A stretch of 50,031 bases of DNA from Labilithrix sp. (lineage in GTDB: Bacteria; Myxococcota_A; Polyangia; Polyangiales; Polyangiaceae), in the NCBI GenBank assembly GCA_019637195.1, contig JAHBWA010000020.1:1-50031 (forward strand). The letters run 5' to 3'. Of the stretch, positions 8,764 through 18,583 are shown one piece after another. A program made the position numbers and the translations under genes. Positions within the stretch are counted from its first letter, which is position 1, and each line of letters starts with the position of its first letter. The notes under the pieces were generated by a model that searched no databases, was not told where the DNA came from, and saw only the letters and a list, made by a program, of their open reading frames with translations.

Positions 8764-10113
8764 ATGTCGAGGGCGGGGCTCGCGGTCGCTGCATGGTGCA
8801 CGGGCCTCGCGGCGTGCGGCGCCTGCGGGAAGGGTGACGTCGGCGGCGGAGCGCCGTCGTCCTCGTCATCGTCGTCCCCTCCGCCCGTCGTCGCGGAGTC
8901 GCTGCCGCGCTGCCGCGGCGAGGCGCACCGTCTCGCCATCCCGGGCGAGGACGTCGTCGTCGGGGACGTCGCGATCGGCGACAGCGGCCTCTTGCTCGGC
9001 CTCCACCGAGCCGTCGGCGGGAAGCGGGTCGCCTCGGTGATGCGCGCCTCGCTCGACCTCGCGACCTCGAGCGTCGTCGACGTCGGGCCACCGCTCGGCG
9101 ACGATCCGCCGCCGTCGCCGCGATGGAACGGCGCGACGCCGTACGTCTCGTTCTTCGCGCGTCACGGGAGCGACGCGGGCGCGAGGTCCCGCGAGCTCTT
9201 CGTCGCGCGGCTCGAGGCGAACGCGCTCGGCAAGGTCGAGGCGAGGATCGCCCAGCAGGCCGACGAGTCGACCGCCTTCGACGTCGCGTGGAGCGGCGCG
9301 GCCGGCCTCGCGGCGTGGGACGAGGACGCTCCGTTCGCGGCGAGCGGTGACGGCGGCAAGCCCGCCTTCGAGGGGCGCGGCTTCGTCAAGGTGCAGGCGC
9401 TGGGCTCGGAGACCCGCCGCGTGGCGTCGCCCGAGTCGTCGGACGCCGAGTCGCCGCGGCTCGTCGCCCGGCCCGGCGGCGGATTCTGGCTCGGGTGGCT
9501 CGCGCGGCGCTCCGAAGACGACGCGTACGCGGTCGAGGCGCCGGGGGAGAAGCGCGCGTTTCGCTGGGTCGAGGTCGTGGCGCTCGGGCCCGCGGGCGAG
9601 GCCGCAGGGCCGGTCCGACGCGTCACGTCGGAGAAGGGGCGGGCCGCTTCCTTCGAGCTCGCGCTCCACGGCTCGGAGCTCGTCGTGATGGTGCAGGACG
9701 AGCTCTCGGGCGCGGAGGGTGCCGGCGCGCGGATCGTGCGGCACCTCCTCCGCGACAAGGGGGAGGGCGTCGAGTCGTCCGACGTCGTCGACGGCGGCGT
9801 CGGGCAGGCGCTCGCGGAGATCGTCCCGACGGGCTCGGCGCCTTCCGACGCGCGGTGGCTCGCGTGGACCGACACGTCCGAGCGGACGCACATCACGCCG
9901 CTCGCGTCGGGGCTCGTCGCGTCGGGGCGGAGCGCGCCCGAGCCGTCGCTCGACGGCGCGCGCGTGGTCGCGGCCCATCCCCCTGATGTCCTCTATGCGC
10001 TCGTCGGCGCGGCGCCGGAGGAGGGGGAGGCGCGCGAGGGCCGACGGCCCGAGCTGCGACGCTTCGTGTGTCCGAGCGGGGCCGCGGTCGGCGCGGACGC
10101 GGCCGCCAGGTGA
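8764..10113 (+). CDS. Hypothetical lipoprotein, possibly beta-rich
   Basis: 449 residues starting 3 bases after the preceding stop, so probably in the same transcript. The N-terminus is a lipoprotein signal peptide with LAAC at residues about 15-18, followed by a Gly/Ser linker (residues about 24-42). The body has repeated W-containing strands such as SPRWNG, WSGAAGLAAW, GGFWLGWLARR and ARWLAWTD at roughly regular intervals, suggesting a beta-propeller or repeated beta-sheet fold; this is inference. I recognise no enzyme motif and cannot assign a family. Confidence 0.65.
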   Translation: MSRAGLAVAAWCTGLAACGACGKGDVGGGAPSSSSSSSPPPVVAESLPRCRGEAHRLAIPGEDVVVGDVAIGDSGLLLGLHRAVGGKRVASVMRASLDLATSSVVDVGPPLGDDPPPSPRWNGATPYVSFFARHGSDAGARSRELFVARLEANALGKVEARIAQQADESTAFDVAWSGAAGLAAWDEDAPFAASGDGGKPAFEGRGFVKVQALGSETRRVASPESSDAESPRLVARPGGGFWLGWLARRSEDDAYAVEAPGEKRAFRWVEVVALGPAGEAAGPVRRVTSEKGRAASFELALHGSELVVMVQDELSGAEGAGARIVRHLLRDKGEGVESSDVVDGGVGQALAEIVPTGSAPSDARWLAWTDTSERTHITPLASGLVASGRSAPEPSLDGARVVAAHPPDVLYALVGAAPEEGEAREGRRPELRRFVCPSGAAVGADAAAR

Positions 10114-10333
10114 TTGGCCGCGTCGGGGGAGGTCGTCCGCCGAGCGCCCGCGACGAACCGTCTCGCCGTCGACGCGGCCGGCGAGCAACGCAGCGCCGCA
10201 AAACACGTCAAGACGATGCGGCACGCCACGTGCCTCTTCCCCCCCGCCGCGCGTTCGACTAGGTTTTCCGCCGTGACTCGACGACGACCGAAGTCGGCAG
10301 GCGCGGCGGTAGCGCGTCCGCATCGAGCGAGAA

Positions 10334-10407
10334 GGGCCCATAGCTCAATCGGTCAGAGCTCCCGGCTCATAACCGGGCTTGTCCTGGTTCGAATCCAGGT
10401 GGGCCCA
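10334..10407 (+). tRNA. tRNA with CAU anticodon (tRNA-Ile2 or elongator tRNA-Met)
   Basis: Complete cloverleaf: acceptor GGGCCCA (10334-10340) pairs with TGGGCCC (10400-10406), discriminator A at 10407. Anticodon stem CCCGG/CCGGG encloses the loop CTCATAA, with CAT at 10368-10370. T arm CCTGG-TTCGAAT-CCAGG. It is not the initiator tRNA: the first acceptor pair is a normal G-C and the anticodon stem lacks the three G:C pairs (GGG/CCC) of tRNA-fMet. Choosing between Met and lysidine-modified Ile needs comparison with the full tRNA set. The 3' CCA is not encoded. Confidence 0.95.
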
Positions 10408-10472
10408 CACGGGCATTCCGGTACGAAGGCAGGGCGCCCGAGCGGCCCGAGCGACGACAAAGGAGCACACGG

Positions 10473-11204
10473 TTGAGCAACGAGGACCAGATCCGCGCGC
10501 TGGAAGAGCTGGCGGCGATGGATGCCGAGGTGAAGGCTCTCGAGGAGCAGCTCGCGGAGGAGCGGGGGCTTCTCGGCGGACTGAAGGAGCGCTTGAAGAC
10601 GCTCGACGAGCGACTCCAGACCGATCGCACGACCGTGGGGGCGGCGGACAAGCAGCGTCAGGAGCTGCAGATCGACATCCGGACGATGACCCAGCAGATC
10701 GAGCACTCGCGCGAGAAGCTGAATCGGTCGCGGACGGAGCGCGAGAGCCAGGCGGCGCAGCGTGAGCTCGAGGAGCTCCGCAAGCTCGTGCGCGACCGCG
10801 AGGACGAGATCCAGCGGATCGACAACGACACCGCCGCGGTGCGCGCCCAGGTCGAGGCGACCGAGGGCGAGCACAAGGCGCTGAGCGAGGAGCTGGCGGC
10901 GAAGGAGGGCGACATCCAGGCGAAGGTCGCCCAGCTCGAGTCCGACCGCGCGACCAAGGGCGGCGGGCGCGACGTCATCGTCAAGCGGATCCCGCCGGTC
11001 CTCTACCGGCGCTACGAGATGATCCGCGGTCGCCGCGGGACGGCGATCGCTCAGACCTCCGACGGCACCTGCAACCGCTGCAACATGGCGCTGCCGCCGC
11101 AGCTCTACCACCGCCTGCGCCGCGAGCCGCTCATCGAGCAGTGCCCGTCGTGCAACCGGATCATCTACTTCGCGCCGCCACAAGAAGCCACGAAGGTCGA
11201 CTGA
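10473..11204 (+). CDS. Coiled-coil protein with C-terminal zinc ribbon
   Basis: 243 residues. Residues about 5-165 are a long charged heptad-rich coiled coil (Glu, Leu, Arg, Lys). The C-terminus has a four-cysteine zinc ribbon, CNRCNM and CPSCNR. This is the layout of the DUF164/zf-RING_7 family (HP0958/CT398-like); some members have roles in secretion or RNA binding, but no function can be fixed here. The start is TTG at 10473, supported by AAAGGAG at 10459-10465 with 7-base spacing. It follows the tRNA by 65 bases. The kinase gene begins 21 bases downstream and also carries an N-terminal zinc-ribbon-like segment. Confidence 0.82.
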   Translation: MSNEDQIRALEELAAMDAEVKALEEQLAEERGLLGGLKERLKTLDERLQTDRTTVGAADKQRQELQIDIRTMTQQIEHSREKLNRSRTERESQAAQRELEELRKLVRDREDEIQRIDNDTAAVRAQVEATEGEHKALSEELAAKEGDIQAKVAQLESDRATKGGGRDVIVKRIPPVLYRRYEMIRGRRGTAIAQTSDGTCNRCNMALPPQLYHRLRREPLIEQCPSCNRIIYFAPPQEATKVD

Positions 11205-11225
11205 CGGGCGCTGCGCCCGGCCCCC

Positions 11226-12623
11226 ATGAAGAGCTGCCCCACATGCATGCGCGTCTTCCCCGACGACGCGGGCTTCTGCCCGGCGGACGGGAGCGCGCTG
11301 CAGTCCGCGAGCATGGTGCCGGTCGCGGCGGGAGACGATCCGCGGCTCGGCACGAAGCTCTGTGACCGCTACGAGATCCGCCGCGTCGTCGCCGACGGCG
11401 GGATGGGGCGCGTCTACGAGGGCATCGACCAGCAGACGCAGACCCGCATCGCGGTGAAGGTGCTCCACGCCGACGTCGCGAAGGACGAGGTGAGCCTCGA
11501 GCGCTTCAAGCGCGAGTACGGGATCTCGAGCTCGCTCCCGCACGATCACATCGTCAAGGTGCTCGACTTCCAGCGCGACCCGGTCCAGGGCGTCTGGCTC
11601 CTCGTCATGGAGTTCCTCGACGGCGAGGAGCTCCGCTTCGTGCTCAAGCGCGAGAAGATGATCTCGCCCGAGCGGATCATCCGGATGCTCTCGCACGTCG
11701 CCATCGGGCTCGACGCCGCTCACGCCCGGCAGATCGTCCACCGCGACCTCAAGCCGGACAACCTGTTCTTGTGCGGCACGCGCGAGGGTGACGTCGTCAA
11801 GATCCTCGACTTCGGATCGGTCAAGGACAAGAACAAGGACGCGAAGAAGCTCACCGTCCTCGGCACGACGATCGGCTCGCCGTACTACATGGCGCCGGAG
11901 CAGGCGCAGGGGCTCGACACGCTCGACGCGCGCGCGGACGTCTTCGCGCTCGCCGCGATCACCTACGAGTGCATGACGGGCACCGTCCCGTTCACCGGCA
12001 ACAACGGGCCGTCGATCCTCCTGTCGATCCTCACGAAGGATCCCGACCCGCCGAGCGCGAAGAGCGCGGGGGCGAAGTTCCCCATCGCCCCGGCGATGGA
12101 CGACGTCATGGAGCTCGCGCTCGCGAAGAACCCGAACATCCGCACCAAGTCGGTCGGCGATTTCGCTACGGCCGTCGGGCGTGCGTACGGCCTCGAGGGC
12201 GATCACCGCTCCTGGGCGACGACCTCGCAGTCGGAGCTCCAGCGGCTCGTCGCCGAGGGGCGCACGCGCGCGCCCGCGGCCAAGCCGGCCGGCGCCGCGC
12301 TCGAGGCGGCCGCGGATCCCTTCGCCTCACCCGCGGCGGGGCCGAGCGGGACGAGCCCGATGGCGGCGCCCGCGCAGCCGCAGGCCTCGGGCAGCTCCGC
12401 CCAGCGACAGGGCGGCGCGCCCTACGCCCCCCCGCCCGCGCCGGTGCATCCGTACATGCACGGGCAGCAGGCGGCGCAGCCGCACGCGAGCCGGCACGAC
12501 GACGTGCCCGCGGGGATCCCGGGGCTCGACGGCGGCGGGCGTCCCCCGTGGCTCATCGCGGTGGTCGTCGGCATCGCCGCGCTCGTCGTCGGCGGCGGCC
12601 TCGTGATCGTCTTCGCTCGCTGA
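11226..12623 (+). CDS. Membrane-anchored Hanks-type serine/threonine protein kinase
   Basis: 465 residues. A short zinc-ribbon-like start (CPTC at 4-7, FCPADG at 17-22) precedes the kinase domain (about 49-325). Visible motifs: glycine loop VADGGMGRVYEG, ATP lysine K78, catalytic HRDLKPDN with D174 and N179, DFG at 195-197, activation segment GSPYYMAPEQ. So it should be catalytically competent. A Pro/Ala-rich juxtamembrane stretch (about 345-435) leads to one C-terminal transmembrane helix (about 441-463), placing the kinase in the cytoplasm with almost nothing outside. Signal input is probably intracellular or through partner membrane proteins. The next gene downstream also encodes a single-helix membrane protein. 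Confidence 0.9.
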   Translation: MKSCPTCMRVFPDDAGFCPADGSALQSASMVPVAAGDDPRLGTKLCDRYEIRRVVADGGMGRVYEGIDQQTQTRIAVKVLHADVAKDEVSLERFKREYGISSSLPHDHIVKVLDFQRDPVQGVWLLVMEFLDGEELRFVLKREKMISPERIIRMLSHVAIGLDAAHARQIVHRDLKPDNLFLCGTREGDVVKILDFGSVKDKNKDAKKLTVLGTTIGSPYYMAPEQAQGLDTLDARADVFALAAITYECMTGTVPFTGNNGPSILLSILTKDPDPPSAKSAGAKFPIAPAMDDVMELALAKNPNIRTKSVGDFATAVGRAYGLEGDHRSWATTSQSELQRLVAEGRTRAPAAKPAGAALEAAADPFASPAAGPSGTSPMAAPAQPQASGSSAQRQGGAPYAPPPAPVHPYMHGQQAAQPHASRHDDVPAGIPGLDGGGRPPWLIAVVVGIAALVVGGGLVIVFAR

Positions 12624-12980
12624 GGAGGCGGGCGCCGCACGCGCGGGACCTCGCCGGCGGTTGTGCAACCGTGGGACGCGAGCCCGCGCGGCGGGTGCGT
12701 CGCGACGGCCTCCACCCCGATGCGCAAATCGGTGTCGTGGAGGCTCCTCGAGAGCAGATCATGGGGTGGATCAATGGACCCCCCGATCGGGCACCGACCA
12801 GGACCCGCCGGGGTGGTTCTTTCCCGTGGGGCTGCAGTAAGCCATGTGCGGAAGATACCTACCGCCTCGAAGAACAATCGTTTTTCAACGGCGAACGAAG
12901 TGATACTTTCGAAGAACACTCGGCTGTCTCTGGTCTAGCGTCTGCATGGATCAAGAGACCAACAGGATCTGCGGAGGATC
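12624..12980. other. Intergenic region (357 bp), AT-richer
   Basis: Holds no convincing gene. The second half (from about 12840) is clearly less GC-rich than its surroundings and probably contains the promoter of the downstream gene. A 10-bp direct repeat TCGAAGAACA at 12867-12876 and 12909-12918 (42-base spacing, four helical turns) could be a pair of activator sites. GGAGG at 12973-12977 precedes the ATG at 12981. Confidence 0.45.
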
Positions 12981-14715
12981 ATGCTGCCCTTCACGAAGCG
13001 CCCTGGACGAGGTGATGACAATGAGGTCATCACGAAGGACGATCTCGTTCAGTCGCCGGTCAGCGAAGGGGGGAACCCGGTCTCGCACGTGAAGCGGAGC
13101 CTCCCTCCGCCTCCGTCGTCCGCGGCGATGCGTCGGCCGGCGCCGTCCGCGGGCGAGGACGAGATGACGACGCTCATCGCGCGCTCGGTGACGGGGCCCA
13201 GCCTCCCGATGCCGAACCCGCTCCCCGCCGCGGGCCGCCCGCCGACGATGCCGCCGCCGCCGCGCTCGCGTCCGGTGAGCGTGCGTCCGCCGCCCGCGAG
13301 CATGCGTCCGCCGCCGGCGTCGTCGCAGCACTTGATGGATGAGGACGAGGAGGACGAGGACGGCCGCACCGTCGTCCGCGGAGCGCCGAAGATCGTCAGG
13401 CGATCGAAGCGCAGCGTGGGCCCGCAGTCGGCGCCGGCGTCGATCTCGCCGGCGGCGGTGATCAAGGCGACGCTCGAGTCGGCGCGTTCGAGCCGTCGCG
13501 ATCAGCTCGTGCCGGGACCGCCGGCCGACCTGCTCGAGGACAGCGCGGACTTCGACATCGTCGCCGGCTCGCCGCACACGCCGTTCATGGGCTTGCAGCC
13601 GCAGGTGCCCGCGGCGCCCGTGTACGATCGCACGATGCCGCCGGCGCCCGCGCCGGTGGTCGCCCCGAGCGCGCGCGCGCTGTTCGAGGGACCTCCGACG
13701 CATCGTCCGCCGCCGAGCTTCGCGCCGCCGCCGAGCAGCAATGCGCACGCGGGCTACAGCATGCCGCCGATGGCGCCGGCCTCCGTGTCGGGTGGCTACC
13801 CGGCGCAGATGGGCTACGGCCACGTGCCGAGCGCGTCGGCGAGCGTGCCGGGCGTCGCGATGTCGGCGTCCGTGCCTGCGCACTTCATGACGCCGCAGGC
13901 GCCGCACGCGGATCCGCCGGCGACGGCGGTGACCTCCGCGCACAAAGTGTCGGGCCGTCCGGCGGCGTCCTGGGCGGTCGCACTGCTCGCGTGCGGGCTG
14001 TTCGTCGGCGTCGCGGCGGTGGCGGTGATGCAGGGCAACGACTCGGTCGCCGACACGACGGCGTCGTTCGTCGATCCGTCGCGCGCCCCCAAGGGCGCGG
14101 GCGCGCAACCGCACGCCGTCGCGCCGCCCGCTGCGCCCGAGCAAGGGGCCGGAGCGACCACGACGAGCGCGGTCAGCGCTCCGGTCGGCGACGCGCCGGC
14201 CGCGAGCCCCGAGGCGCCGCCTCCGGGCCTGATCGAAAGTGAGCTTCCGTCGCGGCCCCTCCCGTCGCGGAGCCCGGCGCGTCCGAGCCGGCGGTGGCCG
14301 TCGCGGTCGCGCCGGTCGTCACCACGCCCGCGGCTCCTGCGCCGCTCGGCGTCGCGTTCGCGCCGGTCGCGGTTCCGGACGCCGCGCCCGCGATGCCCGC
14401 CGCCGCGGCGCCCGCGCCGGTGGCCGCGCCGGTGGCGAAGGCGGCCGCGCCGGTCGCGAGCCCCACCCCGCGTCCCGCCGCGACGGGTGGCTGGAAGACG
14501 CGATGGCGACTCCCACGGCGACGCCGGTGCCTCATCCCCGCGCGGGCCCCGCCTCCGGACGACGAGCCGGCGCCGAAGAAGACCGCGAAGAAGAGCGGGA
14601 AAGGCAGCTCGGACACGGACGACGACGAAGAAGGCGCTCGAGGCGCTCCAGAAGGCGCAGCTCGAGAGCTCCAACTGCAGCGGCGGCTCCTGGTACCCGC
14701 GCTCAGCGCGGGTAG
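12981..14715 (+). pseudogene. Pro/Ala-rich single-pass membrane protein, frameshifted in its 3' third
   Basis: The first 420 or so codons are intact: a Pro/Ser/Met-rich disordered region with repeated RPPPAS motifs and an acidic patch (DEDEEDEDG), then a transmembrane helix near residues 330-350 (AVALLACGLFVGVAAVAVM). From about 14240 the coding signal jumps frame repeatedly: to the +2 frame (AVAVAVAPVVTTPAAPAPL), briefly to +1 near 14500-14545 (DAMATPTATPVP), back to +2 (PDDEPAPKKTAKKSGK), and to the original frame near 14625 (KKALEALQKAQLES). At least four indels in 400 bases, with little loss of coding character. The end given is the TAG at 14713-14715 in the +1 frame and is uncertain. No family recognised; it may work with the kinase just upstream. 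Confidence 0.55.
14694..14714. terminator. Hairpin between convergent genes, possible bidirectional terminator
   Basis: TACCCGCGC (14694-14702), three-base loop TCA (14703-14705), GCGCGGGTA (14706-14714): a perfect 9-bp stem. It lies where the rightward membrane-protein gene and the leftward Cys-rich gene end. The loop TCA is read on the minus strand as the TGA stop of the leftward gene. No T-tract follows on either strand, so intrinsic termination is only probable. Confidence 0.5.
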
Positions 14716-15937
14716 GGGCACTCGGCGCAAGCGTCGGCTGGCGTGTGCCGGCTACGTGCGCGGGCCTGCGCGGCCACGGTGCAGGTCGCGGGTCGGCTGT
14801 CCAACTGGGGCACACGCGGCGAGGCCAGGCACGTCGGCGCATGCGAGCTGGAAGACCTTGCCCGCACGCAGCTCCGGAGCGCGCCCCATGCACGCGTCTT
14901 CTGTCGTCGAGCACGCGGCTCCGGCGATGTTTCGTCTCTGCACGCCGTCACGGATCGCTGGCTGACGCCCGCCGCGTTGCATTTCTGGTCGATCGCGCCG
15001 CAATGATCCTCACCGCGCGCCGCCGACGCAGCTCGGCGAACGTGCCGTCCATTGCATCAAGACCGCGGCGCCAGCCGCCCTCCGTGCACGCCCGGCGTCC
15101 GCCGAGGGCGCGTGCACGCGACGATCCCGGCGTCGTCGGCCGCGCAGCGACCGTCACCGTAGCCGCGCAGTCGACGCCCCCGTTCGCGTCGACCCCGCCC
15201 GCCGACCTGCAGACGACCGCGGTGCCCTCGCACCGCGGCTCGCCCGTGCAGGTCGGGCCGCGCACTACGCAACGGGCGTTCGACGAGTCGATCCTCCCGC
15301 ATCGCCTGCGTTCGCGGGTCGCGCACGCCGACATCCCGAGGGGAGCGCGGCCGCGCCGCACTCGACCACGACGGAGCCGCTGGCGAGGTTGCAAGCGGTG
15401 TACGATGTCGTGGCGCCGGGTCGGCCCGGCACGATTTGCGCCCGGGTGCCGAAGACACAGAGTGAGGTCGTCGCATCGAGGCGACGGTCGACAGGCACCG
15501 CCAGAGCGGCGGTCGCGCCGCGCGGGCGAAGCGCCTGGGTTGAACGCGCAGTCGCAGGCCGCGAGCGCGCGGATCATGCACGCGCCGAACGTGCGTCCGG
15601 CCGGAGGGTGCCGAGGCACGCCGAGGATGCGCAGCGCGCTCCGCGAGCGCGTAGCGTCTCATCGGAGGTGAGCGCGCAGAAATCGACGGGCGAAGCGCCG
15701 TCGGGGGCAGGCGTCCGTCGGGGCGTCGGCGTCGGCGTCGGCGTCGCCCTCGGTCGCGCAGGCGTCGGCGCCGAGCGCGCAGAGCGTGACGAAGTCGGTC
15801 GAGTGGAGAGATCGACGCAGGCGACCGCCTGAAGAGCGCGCTCGCGGCGAGCGGCCGCGGCCGCGGCCACGCGAGGACGAGCCAGCAGCGACTGAAGCGC
15901 GGCCCTCCAGGCCGAGCCACGAGGAGCGCATGATCAC
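14703..15937 (-). pseudogene. Cys-rich secreted protein, multiply frameshifted
   Basis: No single frame spans this stretch, but successive minus-strand frames give one plausible exported Cys-rich protein. From the N-terminus: an Asp/Ala-repeat linker (EGDADADADAPTD), then VDFCALTSDET, FGACMIRAL, LCVFGTRAQIVPG, TACNLASGSVVVECG, CVVRGPTCTGEPRCEGTAVVC, and near the end ACSTTEDAC and KVFQLACADVPGLAAC, closing with ACAECPYPR and TGA at 14705-14703. At least five frame changes are needed. The likely start is GTG at 15937, overlapping the upstream stop by 4 bases (GTGA), or ATG at 15931. The fold resembles no family I can name. Sequencing error is as likely as true decay. Confidence 0.5.
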
Positions 15938-16860
15938 GCGCGCTCGCCTTGGTGGGGAGCCGTCGCGGGCGACTCCGTGCTCGAGGACGAGGTCCACAGG
16001 ACGACCGAGAGCGCCGCGAGCCCCGCGGCGCCGACGAAGGCCCCGAGCGCGAGGGCGTCGATGTGTGCGCGTCGTCGACTTGTCGTCTCAGCTTGCGCTT
16101 CGCCGCGCACGTCTTCTCGAGGCCGCCCGCGCGCTGCCGGCGAGGAGGAATGCGGACGATGCCGCCGCCGGCGAGGGCCACCGCGCCGGTTGTGTGGCGA
16201 TGGGGAGCGCGCGTGAACGCCCCGCTCTTCGCGCGGCGGCTCGCTGAAGCGGTTAAAGTTCCGCGTCCGTATCGCCGGCGCGCTGGCCTTGTGCAGCGAC
16301 GTCCACGGCCGTGGTCGTGCTCACCGGTTGTGAGCCGCTTCGTGAACGCGCAAATGTGATCCGGCGCGCGCGCCGTGATGACGTGGTCGCCCGATCGATC
16401 CGGAACGCCTTGCCGTCGAGGAGGGCGATCGGCGCGCCGTCGAGGGCGACCTCGGCCCCGTCCGGCGCCGGCGCGACGAGCCTGAGCACGAGCCTGGGAC
16501 CCGGCGCGGAGCGGCTCGAGCCGACGCGGCCTCGACGAGCTCGGCCTTGCTGGTCTCGCGCGCGGACCTGTCGACGACCTCGTACTCGATCAGCGCGGCG
16601 GCCAGCTTGCCGGTCATCTCGAGGCAGTAGGCCTTGTGGTAGCGGTTCCCGAGCGTCGCCTTGATCTGCTCGGACTCCTTGAACTTCGCGAGCGCCGCGG
16701 CGAAGTCGCCCGTCTTCTCGAGCGCGACGCCCTCTTCGAACGCGCGCCGCGCGATCTCCTCTCCGGGCACCTGCGCGTGCGCGGCGCTCGCGCAGAGGAC
16801 GGCGCCGAGCACGACGGCGCACCTGCGCGCAGCCGAGCGCGATGAACCCACCCGCGTCAT
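15934..16860 (-). pseudogene. TPR/PEGA-type exported protein with C-terminal membrane helix, frameshifted
   Basis: It starts at ATG 16860 with a cleavable signal peptide (VVLGAVLCASAAHAQ), then a TPR-like segment (ARRAFEEGVALEKTGDFAAALAKF, quoted in part). The frame changes after about codon 115. The next frame gives LVLRLVAPAPDGAEVALDG and IALLDGKAFRID, a PEGA-like beta domain. Further shifts lead to KRKLRRQVDD and finally, on 16050-15934, to a hydrophobic helix (LALGAFVGAAGLAALSVVLW) and a short tail ending at TGA 15936-15934. This domain order (signal, TPR, PEGA-like, C-terminal helix) is common in myxobacterial genomes. It would be about 305 residues if repaired. Its stop overlaps the start of the downstream gene. 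Confidence 0.55.
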
Positions 16861-16912
16861 GGAGGCGAAGGTCGCGCAGACGAGCGGGGTTCGTCAACTC
16901 CCGCGGCCACGC

Positions 16913-17581
16913 TCAGGGCCGACCGGGGTGACCGGGGACGCTCGGCGGCGCGCCGGCGCCCTCGTGTCGAATCGGCGTGAACAGCTCGGGCCACGGAGAA
17001 AAGAGCGCCTCGAACGCCTCGGGCGAGAGCTCCGCGGGAGCGCCGTTTCCGCTGCTCCCGCCGCCGCTGCTCCCGCCGCCGCTGCTCCCGCCGCCGCTGC
17101 TCCCGCCGAGCCCGCCGAGCCCGCCCAGGAGCGAGCCGCAGTCCGCGCCACACTGACCGGTGATGCACTGGAAGACGGACAGGACGCCGAGCGCGCCGGC
17201 GGGGTCCTGCCCGGCACACTGGAAGAGGCACATCGGGTCGAGGCCACCGCCGCCGCCGAGGCACGTGCTCGCGACGCACTGAAAGACGGCGCGGCAGCTC
17301 TCGGACTGGATGCAGGAGAGGATCGTGTCACCGCACGTTCGGATGACGCAGATCCCGCACGCGACCGGCCCGGCCTCCCGGCCGGCGTCGCGCGGCGGCT
17401 CGGCCTCGGGGGCCGCGTCGAGCGGCGCGGGCTCCGCCTCGGGCGCCGCGTCCAGGGTCACGTTGGTCGCCTCGTCGAGCGGTCCGCGGCTCCCGCAGCC
17501 GCCGCCCGCGACCAGCGCCGTGGCGCCGGCGAGGAACGACCCAAGGACCAGGCGAGCCAGCGAGGACGGTTCTCGACGCAT
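16913..17581 (-). CDS. Cys-rich lipoprotein of unknown function
   Basis: 222 residues from the ATG at 17581. Two upstream in-frame ATGs (17593, 17602) would leave almost no space before the divergent panC start. Lipobox AGGGC, then an Asp/Ala/Pro/Glu linker made of a repeated LDAAPEAEP unit. A Cys-rich domain (about 75-160) follows, with pairs such as [18 protein letters not shown] and [10 protein letters not shown]. Then comes a Gly/Ser run with SSGGG repeated four times (12-bp DNA repeat near 17050-17100) and a C-terminal tail. The cysteine spacing (FxCxxxxC) resembles disulfide-rich domains frequent in Polyangiales lipoproteins. Role unknown. Confidence 0.7.
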   Translation of the reverse strand: MRREPSSLARLVLGSFLAGATALVAGGGCGSRGPLDEATNVTLDAAPEAEPAPLDAAPEAEPPRDAGREAGPVACGICVIRTCGDTILSCIQSESCRAVFQCVASTCLGGGGGLDPMCLFQCAGQDPAGALGVLSVFQCITGQCGADCGSLLGGLGGLGGSSGGGSSGGGSSGGGSSGNGAPAELSPEAFEALFSPWPELFTPIRHEGAGAPPSVPGHPGRP

Positions 17582-17596
17582 CGGAAGCGTCATGTC

Positions 17597-17602
17597 TAGC
17601 AT
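17597..17602 (+). promoter_or_regulatory. Possible -10 box of panC
   Basis: TAGCAT, 8 bases before the panC ATG at 17611, with no Shine-Dalgarno sequence between. It overlaps the start region of the divergent lipoprotein gene. Confidence 0.35.
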
Positions 17603-17610
17603 GTCCCTCG

Positions 17611-18483
17611 ATGCCGAGCGCCATGGTGCTGAAGGGACCGTCCGAGGTGAGGGAGGCGTGCGATGCGGCGCGCGCGCGCGGGCTCACGGTGGGCTTCGTC
17701 CCCACGATGGGCGCGCTCCACGAGGGGCATCTCGCTCTCGCGCGGGAGGCCCGGCGGCGCGCGACCTTCGTCGTCTGCTCGATCTTCGTCAACCCGACGC
17801 AGTTCGGGCCGAACGAGGATCTCGCCCGTTATCCCCGCGATCTCGCGGGTGACGTCGCGAAGCTCGATGGCGTCGACGTCGTCTTCGCGCCCGAGCCCGA
17901 CGCGATGTACGTCCGCGGCGAGCGCACGCGCGTCCGGGTGGACGAGCTCACCGCCCACCTCTGCGGTCCGCACCGTCCGGGGCACTTCGAGGGCGTCACC
18001 ACGATCGTCGCGAAGCTCTTCGCGCTCGTAGGGCCGTCGGTGGCCGTCTTCGGGAAGAAGGACTACCAGCAGCTCGCGGTCATCCGCCGGATGGCGCGCG
18101 ATCTCTTCTTCCCGGTCGAGGTGGTCGGTCACCCGATCGTCCGCGAGCCCGACGGGCTCGCGATGAGCTCGCGCAACGCGTACCTCTCGCCGGCCGAGCG
18201 CGCGCGGGCGCTCGGCCTGTCGCGCGGCCTCGCGGCCGCCGCGCGCGCGTTCTCCGGCGGCGAGCGCCGCGCAGGGGAGCTGCGCCGGCTCGCGCTCGCC
18301 GACGTCGAGCCGGTCGCGACGTCGATCGACTACGTCGCGGTCGCGGATCCGGACGCGATCGCGCCGCTCCCCGACGAGGCGACCGTCTCCGAGCGCGTCC
18401 TCGTCGCCGTGGCCTGCCGCGTCGGGGCGACGCGGCTCATCGACAACGTGGTCCTCGGGGAGGACGAGCCTCCGGGCGCCTGA
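17611..18483 (+). CDS. panC: Pantothenate synthetase (pantoate--beta-alanine ligase)
   Basis: 290 residues, normal family length. It joins D-pantoate and beta-alanine using ATP to make pantothenate, the precursor of coenzyme A; cytosolic. Family motifs are clear: [12 protein letters not shown] (residues 30-41, containing the HIGH-like HEGH), [20 protein letters not shown], the KDYQQL stretch (FGKKDYQQL) and the KMSKS-equivalent region GLAMSSRN. Start at ATG 17611. No panB or panD is adjacent. The tmk gene follows in the same direction after 100 bases. Confidence 0.95.
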   Translation: MPSAMVLKGPSEVREACDAARARGLTVGFVPTMGALHEGHLALAREARRRATFVVCSIFVNPTQFGPNEDLARYPRDLAGDVAKLDGVDVVFAPEPDAMYVRGERTRVRVDELTAHLCGPHRPGHFEGVTTIVAKLFALVGPSVAVFGKKDYQQLAVIRRMARDLFFPVEVVGHPIVREPDGLAMSSRNAYLSPAERARALGLSRGLAAAARAFSGGERRAGELRRLALADVEPVATSIDYVAVADPDAIAPLPDEATVSERVLVAVACRVGATRLIDNVVLGEDEPPGA

Positions 18484-18583
18484 GCCCGCGGAATCGCGGC
18501 GACAATCGGCGCGCGGCCGCCGCGTCGCGGACGGACCTGCTCCGTGATGACGTCCGGCGGGAGCTGCGTTATGCGCTCCGCTC

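Noticed and set aside
10334..10407. Initiator tRNA-fMet
   Set aside because: The acceptor begins with a normal G-C pair and the anticodon stem lacks the three consecutive G:C pairs of initiators.
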